A stretch of DNA of 6,129 bases from Comamonadaceae bacterium (GTDB taxonomy: Bacteria; Pseudomonadota; Gammaproteobacteria; Burkholderiales; Burkholderiaceae_C): the NCBI GenBank assembly GCA_013298415.1, contig JAAFHN010000175.1:1-6129 (forward strand), written 5' to 3'. Position numbers and translations under genes: made by a program. The notes beneath the pieces are model-generated. The model searched no databases. It was not told the origin of the DNA and was given only the letters and a program-made list of their open reading frames with translations. This document shows, piece by piece, positions 1 to 4,498 of the stretch. Position 1 is the first letter of the stretch; each line of letters begins with the position of its first letter.

Positions 1-90
1 TCGGATCAAACTGGAGTCCAGTGGCAGCTATACCTTTTTAGGCGAGCCGCGGGCTGGTTGCTTCTAAATTGGTAGGGGCGGCCGAAGCGC
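1..90. other. Unassigned left edge
   Basis: No complete gene is visible here. Plus-strand frame 2 is open from the window edge to a TAA at 65-67 and would encode a 21-residue tail ending EPRAGCF, which could be the end of a gene lying to the left. A second plus frame is open to a TAG at 73-75, so the choice of frame is not secure. On the minus strand, downstream of the transporter stop, there is no ATG and no convincing hairpin followed by a T-run, so I cannot mark a terminator. A short inverted repeat, CTGGA-G-TCCAG, lies at 11-21; it is too tight to fold as a hairpin and may be chance. Confidence 0.3.
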
Positions 91-912
91 TCAATGCGCA
101 TGCGCAATTGAAGTTGCAGCCGCCACCAAGCCGATGCCGACTGCCAGCCACGCCACTTGAGCCGCCGTTTCGCGGGCGCTCAGGCGGCGTTGCAGCTGGG
201 GAATGAGGTCAGCGAGTGCCACATAGATGAAGCTGCTGGAGCCGAGCACGAGCACGTAGGGCATCCAATCGCGCAGGCCTGAGGCGAAGGCATAGCCCAC
301 CAAGCCGCCCAAGATGGTCACGCTGCCCGCCGCACTCACCTTCGCAATGGCGGCTGCACTCGACCCTGAGGTTTGCCGCAGCACCGTGAGGTCTCCCATG
401 TGGTGCGGCACTTCATGGGCGAGCACGGCAAGCGTTGCCGCCATGCCCAGCTTCGGGTCGACCACGAAGGCGGCTGCGATCAAGATGCCGTCGCCAAAGC
501 AGTGCAAGCTGTCGCCAAACAGCACAGCCCAGCCGCCGGATTTTGGGGCGCTTGCATGCGCATGTCCGTGGTGTTCATGACCGTGTTCGTGGCTGTGGCT
601 GTCTGACTGCCCATGCCCATGCCCATGTGAATGCCCATGCTCGTGTCCGTGGTGCCACAACTCGGCTTTGTCGAGCAAGAAGAAAAACACCAAGCCGCCC
701 AAGAGCAGTGCAAACAGCTCGTGTGCGCCTTTGTCGGTGTTGAGCGCTTCGGGCATCAAGTGCAGCAGGGCCGTGCCCAAGAGCGCGCCTGCGGCCAAGC
801 TCAGCATGTGCCCCTCAAAGCGCTGCATCAGCCAGCGCGATAACAGGGCAGCAAGCAACACACTGCCCACGCCCGCGCACAGCGTAGCCAGCAAGATCCA
901 AGTCAAAATCAT
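91..912 (-). CDS. ZIP-family divalent metal transporter with His-rich loop
   Basis: This 273-residue inner-membrane protein probably moves Zn2+ or a similar divalent cation into the cytoplasm, as ZIP proteins do. Seen in the sequence: about eight hydrophobic segments, with residues 2-24, 33-52 and 66-82 before a cytosolic-type loop (about 87-120) made mostly of His, Gly, Ser and Glu, and the rest after it. The fourth segment has HCFGDG (H137, D141) and the fifth has HEVPHH (H166, E167, H170, H171). These match the HNxxDG and HExPHE metal-site signatures of the LIV-1-like ZIP branch. The last motif residue is His where that branch usually has Glu. Length is normal for bacterial ZIPs. The ATG start at 912 is placed by the N-terminal hydrophobic helix; the ribosome site before it is weak. 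It lies 81 bp downstream of the hydrolase gene on the same strand. Family is certain; the metal and direction are inferred. Confidence 0.9.
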   Translation of the reverse strand: MILTWILLATLCAGVGSVLLAALLSRWLMQRFEGHMLSLAAGALLGTALLHLMPEALNTDKGAHELFALLLGGLVFFFLLDKAELWHHGHEHGHSHGHGHGQSDSHSHEHGHEHHGHAHASAPKSGGWAVLFGDSLHCFGDGILIAAAFVVDPKLGMAATLAVLAHEVPHHMGDLTVLRQTSGSSAAAIAKVSAAGSVTILGGLVGYAFASGLRDWMPYVLVLGSSSFIYVALADLIPQLQRRLSARETAAQVAWLAVGIGLVAAATSIAHAH

Positions 913-993
913 TTGCTACTGAATATATAGCGATACATGCTTATTTTATATGGACAGAGGAGTCATATGGCACCAAAAAACCATCTCCGAGCC
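913..993. promoter_or_regulatory. AT-rich intergenic region, possible ZIP promoter
   Basis: This 81-bp gap separates the hydrolase stop from the transporter start on the minus strand. Bases 920-951 are much richer in A and T than the surrounding genes. On the minus strand they contain TATA-like strings (TATAAAAT, TATATATT) that could serve as a -10 element. I see no well-spaced -35 partner and no clear Zur-type palindrome, so the promoter is only a candidate. The minus strand has a T6 run at 975-980 downstream of the hydrolase stop, but no GC hairpin precedes it, so I do not call a terminator. Confidence 0.3.
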
Positions 994-1929
994 TCAAACC
1001 ACCCCGTTCGCCACAAACCAAGCCAAGCAGCGCTTCCAGCCGTCTTCTGCGGCCTCTTTGCGAAAGCTGGGCCGGTAGTCGGCGTGGAAGGCGTGGGGTG
1101 CATCGGGGTAGATCACGAATTCGCTCTTCTTTGCCGCTGCATTGCCCTGTGCGAGTGCTGCCTTCATCTGATCGACCGTTGACAGCGGAATGCCAGGGTC
1201 TTTCTCGCCATAGAGGCCCAGCACGGGGCCGTTGAGCTTGGCCACGTGGTCAACTGGGTGGGAGGGTTGCAGCGGGTTGGTGCTGCCCAGCAAGCGGCCA
1301 TACCAAGCCACGCCGGCCTTGATCTCAGGAATCGCCGCGTTCAAAAGCCATGTCTGCCGCCCGCCCCAGCAAAAGCCCGTCACGCCCACGCGCTTCGTGT
1401 CGCCGCCATTCGCCTTGGCCCAGGCCAGCGCCGCCTGGCAATCGCCTACCACTTGCGCATCGGGTACTTTGTTGATGACTTCTGCCACCAGCTTGGCAAT
1501 TTCGCCATAGCTGCTCGCGTCGCCTTGGCGGCCAAACAGCTCCGGCGCCAGCGCCATGTAGCCCGCGCGGGCAAATCGCCGGGCGGTATCGGCGATGTAC
1601 TCGTGCACACCAAAAATCTCACTGATCACGAGCACCACCGGCAAATTGGTTTTGCCCGCAGGCGCTGCGCGATACACCGGCATCTTGTGCCCACCCACGT
1701 CGATCATCACCTCGCCCACCGTCAAGCCCTCGCTGGGCGTTTTGATCGCCGTTTGTGCTGCCACCTCGCCTGCGGCCAGCGCGTAGCCAATGCCAAGGCC
1801 CGCTGCACTTTGCGCCAAAAACGCCCGGCGCGGCGGGGCCATGCGCACATGGGCATCGGCGTGAGAAGTCAAAAGCGCCATCGCGTCGTCGGCATGGCGG
1901 GCCAAAGCATCGGGGGTGTTGAGGGTCAT
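994..1929 (-). CDS. Dienelactone hydrolase family protein, Tat-exported
   Basis: This 311-residue alpha/beta hydrolase belongs to the dienelactone hydrolase group (COG0412-like). Family members cleave lactones or small esters; the true substrate here is unknown. The triad is visible: nucleophile C187 in GFCWGGR, D244 in GEKDPGIP and H279 in APHAFHAD. E104 in SEIFGVHE matches the glutamate that gates the nucleophile in classical enzymes. The N-terminus carries a twin-arginine signal, R34-R35 in RRAFLAQ, followed by a hydrophobic Ala/Gly-rich segment and a plausible cleavage site VAA|QT near residue 58. The mature enzyme is therefore predicted to be periplasmic and exported folded. The 33 residues before the twin arginines are long for a Tat n-region. 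The start is nonetheless supported by a strong AGGAGA site six bases upstream, better than internal Met17 or Met30. The ZIP gene follows on the same strand, with no obvious functional link. Confidence 0.92.
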   Translation of the reverse strand: MTLNTPDALARHADDAMALLTSHADAHVRMAPPRRAFLAQSAAGLGIGYALAAGEVAAQTAIKTPSEGLTVGEVMIDVGGHKMPVYRAAPAGKTNLPVVLVISEIFGVHEYIADTARRFARAGYMALAPELFGRQGDASSYGEIAKLVAEVINKVPDAQVVGDCQAALAWAKANGGDTKRVGVTGFCWGGRQTWLLNAAIPEIKAGVAWYGRLLGSTNPLQPSHPVDHVAKLNGPVLGLYGEKDPGIPLSTVDQMKAALAQGNAAAKKSEFVIYPDAPHAFHADYRPSFRKEAAEDGWKRCLAWFVANGVV

Positions 1930-1934
1930 GGCAG

Positions 1935-1940
1935 TCTCCT
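1935..1940 (-). promoter_or_regulatory. Ribosome binding site of the hydrolase
   Basis: The minus strand reads AGGAGA, with GGAG six bases ahead of the ATG at 1929. This strong Shine-Dalgarno match fixes the start of the hydrolase gene and so keeps the long region before the twin-arginine motif. Confidence 0.8.
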
Positions 1941-2052
1941 ACAAGGTTGGGCCGTGCATTTTGCGCTCAACACGGGCAGCTACCGCCGGTGTCTGTTTGC
2001 CGAACCGCCACGAACCCGCCTCTGAATGCCCCGCCCATCACACGAAATGTCG

Positions 2053-2088
2053 ATTCAGTGGGCACCTCTGTCGAGGCAGCCACCGAAT
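2053..2088. repeat. Imperfect inverted repeat in divergent intergenic region
   Basis: Bases 2053-2061 (ATTCAGTGG) pair with 2080-2088 (CCACCGAAT) at eight of nine positions. Inside, CCTC (2065-2068) pairs with GAGG (2073-2076) around a TGTC loop, separated from the outer stem by a 3x3 internal loop. No T-run follows on either strand, so this is not a typical intrinsic terminator. It could be a regulator-binding dyad or a folded leader segment of the secreted-protein genes, or chance in GC-rich DNA. Confidence 0.35.
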
Positions 2089-2220
2089 GACGCTGATTAA
2101 ACGATGTCGGGCAGCTTGCGTCAGAAGATGGCGGCACGCGTCGCAGCCAGGCCTTCAAACCCCAATCGGGGCAGGCGGGTGCAGACGTCAAAACCTTCCA
2201 TTGCACTTGCCTCAACACCC

Positions 2221-2224
2221 GGAG
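2221..2224 (+). promoter_or_regulatory. Ribosome binding site of the lectin-like gene
   Basis: GGAG lies seven bases before the ATG at 2232. The same GGAG plus seven-base spacing occurs before the first small paralogue at 3545, which supports both start choices. Confidence 0.7.
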
Positions 2225-2231
2225 ACTCACG

Positions 2232-3470
2232 ATGCCCAGCGCTGATCACACCCAGTGTCCACAACCCACACGCCCGCTCGCTGGCAAGCTCGCTCGCGTC
2301 AGCCTGCTCATGGCAGCAGCGGCGGCCAATTTTGCGCTGGCGCAGCAAACAACTGAGCAAGCTAAAGCTGCGGTGTGTGTGAAAGACACCTACATGCGCA
2401 CCACGGCGGCAGAGGTTTGCGCACCTGGCTACCAAGCCATGAGCGACTTCGCCTGTGGGGTGAATTTCTGTCCTGCTGACAAGCCCAACACGATTCGTGC
2501 CGTGGATGGTCTTTGCTACAACCCGAGCTTGATCAACGCGACCGATGTCGAGTTCGGAGCCTTCATCAACGGCCAGCGTACCAATGCAATCGTCAACGCG
2601 ATCACCGCCCACGCCAAGCTGGCCCCGCAATTCATCAACCGCAACTACAGCGAGTCCAAAAACACCGACCCCACTGCTCAAGCGCTGGCTGCCCAAGCCC
2701 AGTACGCCGCTTATTGGTACAAAAAAACAGGCAACATCCCAGGCACTTTCTGGCGCTGGGCTGATCAGGCGATGAGCATCAGCAATCCGTTTCACCAGTA
2801 CCTGCACGACCACGCGCAAAGGTTCCCTGCAGATCTTCCCAACTGCTCGGGTGGTCCTGTCAACATGGCCAAAGGTGTGAACGAACGCCTGCACGTGGCG
2901 GCACCGCCGCCACCCCCGCCCTCGCCCACTGCAGTCACGCCATACAGCATCGTGGCAGGCTACAAGTTCGACCCTAGCCGCACGAAAGGTTGGTCACAAA
3001 GGCCGCGCATCGGCAATGGTGGCCTTTGCATGGGCCTGCTGGATGGCCCAGATGGCTTCATTGCCCTGCAAGAGTGCAATGGCTCACGCCACCAAACCTT
3101 TGCCGTGAACGCGCTCAGGCCCAGCGACAACGCCTCGCCTGTTGCAAACTTCTTGCCGCTCACCTACCAGTGCGTGCACCCGTCACCAGATGGCCTGTTT
3201 CGCACCGATCCGCAGTGCTACCCCAACAGCGCCGCCGCAGTGCAGCGCCTCACCGTGCTTGAAGTCGCCGACAAGTTCACGAGCTACCCGCAGGTTCCGG
3301 GCGCCCCACTCGTTCCTTACAAAGCGTATGTGGACCGGACGCGCAGCACCTGCATGGGATTCACAGATCCGGTGGTGGGGCGGCGCTTGCGCATGCTGCC
3401 CTGCGACGTGAACAACCCCGCCCCGCAATTCCATTGGATCGGCGGCGTGGCTTACGACATCGTGCGTTGA
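2232..3470 (+). CDS. Secreted protein with probable ricin-B-like beta-trefoil domain
   Basis: This 412-residue protein is predicted to be exported. A signal peptide spans about residues 1-37: a basic, proline-containing n-region, then VSLLMAAAAANFALA with a cleavage site ALA|QQ. Residues 38-222 form a region I do not recognise, with six cysteines (C49, C63, C75, C80, C95, C205) and an aromatic stretch near 161-177. A hinge follows with six prolines in a row at 225-230. The C-terminal half has three units with paired cysteines (C266/C282, C314/C329, C374/C391). The first and third fit the ricin-B pattern: Cys-Met-Gly, then G-x-x-(I/L)-x-(L/M)-x-x-C, then a Gln-aromatic (QTF at 288-290, QFHW at 399-402). 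Three such units suggest a carbohydrate-binding beta-trefoil; the middle one is weakest. Start supported by GGAG seven bases upstream. It leads a same-strand run of three exported-protein genes. Export is well supported, lectin fold is inferred, and the N-terminal role and ligand are unknown. Confidence 0.8.
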   Translation: MPSADHTQCPQPTRPLAGKLARVSLLMAAAAANFALAQQTTEQAKAAVCVKDTYMRTTAAEVCAPGYQAMSDFACGVNFCPADKPNTIRAVDGLCYNPSLINATDVEFGAFINGQRTNAIVNAITAHAKLAPQFINRNYSESKNTDPTAQALAAQAQYAAYWYKKTGNIPGTFWRWADQAMSISNPFHQYLHDHAQRFPADLPNCSGGPVNMAKGVNERLHVAAPPPPPPSPTAVTPYSIVAGYKFDPSRTKGWSQRPRIGNGGLCMGLLDGPDGFIALQECNGSRHQTFAVNALRPSDNASPVANFLPLTYQCVHPSPDGLFRTDPQCYPNSAAAVQRLTVLEVADKFTSYPQVPGAPLVPYKAYVDRTRSTCMGFTDPVVGRRLRMLPCDVNNPAPQFHWIGGVAYDIVR

Positions 3471-3479
3471 TGGCCTCGG

Positions 3480-3521
3480 CCCCTCTCTCCGCATTTCCCC
3501 CTTCCTTCCTTCCTCCCTCCC
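3480..3521 (+). repeat. Polypyrimidine tract with CCTT/CCTC tetranucleotide repeats
   Basis: Only two of these 42 bases are purines (G3491 and A3493), and 3494-3521 is an unbroken 28-base pyrimidine run. Its core is built of CCTT units followed by CCTC units. It fills much of the 74-bp spacer between the lectin-like gene and the first small paralogue, ending about a dozen bases before the GGAG ribosome site. As mRNA it would be an unstructured C/U leader; as DNA it could adopt triplex-type structure or slip during replication. Confidence 0.85.
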
Positions 3522-3533
3522 ACCTCCTGCTTC

Positions 3534-3537
3534 GGAG
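3534..3537 (+). promoter_or_regulatory. Ribosome binding site of first small paralogue
   Basis: GGAG is seven bases before the ATG at 3545. It decides against longer in-frame starts, including an ATG at 3470 that overlaps the upstream stop. Confidence 0.7.
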
Positions 3538-3544
3538 CACTTCC

Positions 3545-3991
3545 ATGATCGCAACACCATTTCAATCCATCTTGAGCAAAACCACCTTGAAAACCGCTGC
3601 TGTTTTCTTGCTCGCTGCCTGCATGGGCCTTGCCGCTGCCAAAGACGATGGCAAGGACAACAAAGACGGCAAAGGCAAAGGCAAGGGCAACACAGCCACC
3701 ACGGCCGCTGCCGTGATCGGCCCAGCGCCGGCAGGGGATCCCTTCGCGGTGGCAGGCACCGCAGCGGGCTACTTCCAATTCAATCGCGGCAGCGTGGTTT
3801 CAGCTTTGCGAGACAGTAGCGACGGCTCGGTTTCGTTCGTCTGGGTGTCTGATGTGCCACCCGGCTCCCGATTCGCAAGAGGGGAAATTCTGGTGCGACG
3901 CATTTACACCGTGAACGGGGCCACCACCGTCGTGGAGACGGAATGCCGCAGGGCAGCAACTGAGCAGCTCTGTACAAGCCTGGGGCTTTGA
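3545..3991 (+). CDS. Small exported protein, paralogue A, possible lipoprotein
   Basis: This 148-residue protein belongs to a family I do not recognise. Residues 1-32 are a signal sequence ending GLAAA|KDD. It also contains L23-A24-A25-C26, which fits a lipobox, so the protein may be a lipoprotein anchored at C26 or may be cut at the later site and released. Residues 33-48 are a Lys/Asp/Gly low-complexity stretch (KDGKGKGKG). GPAPAG at 59-64 then leads into a compact domain with DSSDGSVSFVW (90-100), RRIYTVNG (118-125) and a C-terminal ECRRAATEQLC, where C134 and C143 are eight residues apart and could form a disulfide. The next gene encodes a clear paralogue. The frame is open back to 3434, but the GGAG site and the paralogue's length favour 3545. 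It probably shares a transcript with the lectin-like gene 74 bp upstream. Function unknown. Confidence 0.82.
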   Translation: MIATPFQSILSKTTLKTAAVFLLAACMGLAAAKDDGKDNKDGKGKGKGNTATTAAAVIGPAPAGDPFAVAGTAAGYFQFNRGSVVSALRDSSDGSVSFVWVSDVPPGSRFARGEILVRRIYTVNGATTVVETECRRAATEQLCTSLGL

Positions 3992-4008
3992 TTTTTTGCA
4001 GCAATCAC

Positions 4009-4434
4009 ATGATCAAGACCATACTAAAAACCATCGCCCTGCTGCTGCTCGCAGCCAGTTTTGGCCTAGCCGCCGCCAAAGACGACGACAAGGGCGGCAA
4101 AGACGGTAAAGACGGCAAAGGCAAGACCGGTAGCTCCAGTGCCAGCCAAAGCGTCGGGCCAGCGCCTGCCGGTGCGCCAACGGACGTGGCAAACCAAGCT
4201 GCGGCTTACTTCAAGTTGACCAATGGCAAAGTGCTGGCCGCCGCTCGCGACTCGGGAGATGGCAGCGTGAGCTTCATCTGGGAAACCAAGGGCGTAGGCC
4301 TGGGCGGCCAGCCCACCGCTCAAAGCGTCTACATCGTGATGAAAATCTTCACGGTCAACGGCACCCTCAATCAAACCGTCGGCGAATGCCGCAAAGCCGC
4401 CAGCGCGCAGGTTTGTCAGTCGATTGGGATGTAG
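4009..4434 (+). CDS. Small exported protein, paralogue B
   Basis: This 141-residue protein is homologous to the preceding gene product along its length. It has a signal peptide (about residues 1-23, LLLLAASFGLAAA|KDD), a Lys/Asp/Gly stretch (24-39, KDGKDGKGK), GPAPAG (50-55), AAYF (65-68), DSGDGSVSFIW (81-91), IFTVNG (113-118) and ECRKAASAQVC, with C127 and C136 spaced as in the paralogue. Ser17 replaces the lipobox cysteine, so this copy should be released by ordinary signal peptidase rather than lipidated. The ATG at 4009 gives a normal short n-region (MIKTILKT). A TTG at 3988 overlapping the upstream stop would add seven residues and is less likely. The ribosome site is weak; the start lies 17 bases after the upstream stop, so translation may be coupled to it. 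The pair looks like a tandem duplication. Function unknown. Confidence 0.82.
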   Translation: MIKTILKTIALLLLAASFGLAAAKDDDKGGKDGKDGKGKTGSSSASQSVGPAPAGAPTDVANQAAAYFKLTNGKVLAAARDSGDGSVSFIWETKGVGLGGQPTAQSVYIVMKIFTVNGTLNQTVGECRKAASAQVCQSIGM

Positions 4435-4498
4435 GTTGGTGCCTCTTCATTGGCGTTGAGGGTGCCGCCAGCGATTGCCTGCGGCCCAATCGGCCCCA
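4435..4498. terminator. Short convergent gap, possible weak terminator hairpins
   Basis: Only 64 bp separate the stop codons of the secreted-protein run and polA. Two small inverted repeats are present: TGGCG (4451-4455) with CGCCA (4466-4470), and CGATTG (4472-4477) with CAATCG (4487-4492). Neither is followed by a T-run on either strand. If termination happens here, it is either weak or factor-dependent. Confidence 0.25.

Larger units (their letters stand above)
1930..2231. other. Divergent intergenic region, 302 bp
   Basis: This region lies between the start of the hydrolase (minus) and the start of the lectin-like gene (plus), so it should hold promoters for both directions. I find ribosome sites at both ends and an imperfect inverted repeat at 2053-2088, but no confident -35/-10 pair in either direction. 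Open frames crossing it have no recognisable protein features and appear to be chance. No RNA gene or riboswitch is recognised. Confidence 0.5.

Noticed and set aside
95..106. Perfect 12-base palindrome TGCGCATGCGCA
   Set aside because: It lies in the last codons of the transporter and follows from alternating Ala and His codons (AHAH); there is no loop or T-run, so it is not a terminator.
550..655. Repetitive CATGCC/CATGTC-type DNA resembling a tandem repeat or array
   Set aside because: It is the coding strand complement of the His-rich loop (His-Gly-His-Glu codons), with no spacer structure, so it is neither a CRISPR array nor an independent repeat.
2160..2171. CCCC-AATC-GGGG mini hairpin upstream of the lectin-like gene
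   Set aside because: The stem is only four base pairs and does not extend; such repeats are expected by chance in GC-rich DNA.
2121..2894. Long minus-strand open frame of 257 codons antisense to the lectin-like gene
   Set aside because: It has no recognisable domain or convincing ribosome site and mirrors a plus-strand gene that has a signal peptide, a ribosome site and domain structure. High GC content readily produces such antisense frames.
3434..3544. N-terminal extension of paralogue A from a start inside the lectin-like gene
   Set aside because: A start at 3434 would overlap the upstream gene and put residues before the signal peptide that the second paralogue lacks; the GGAG site supports 3545.
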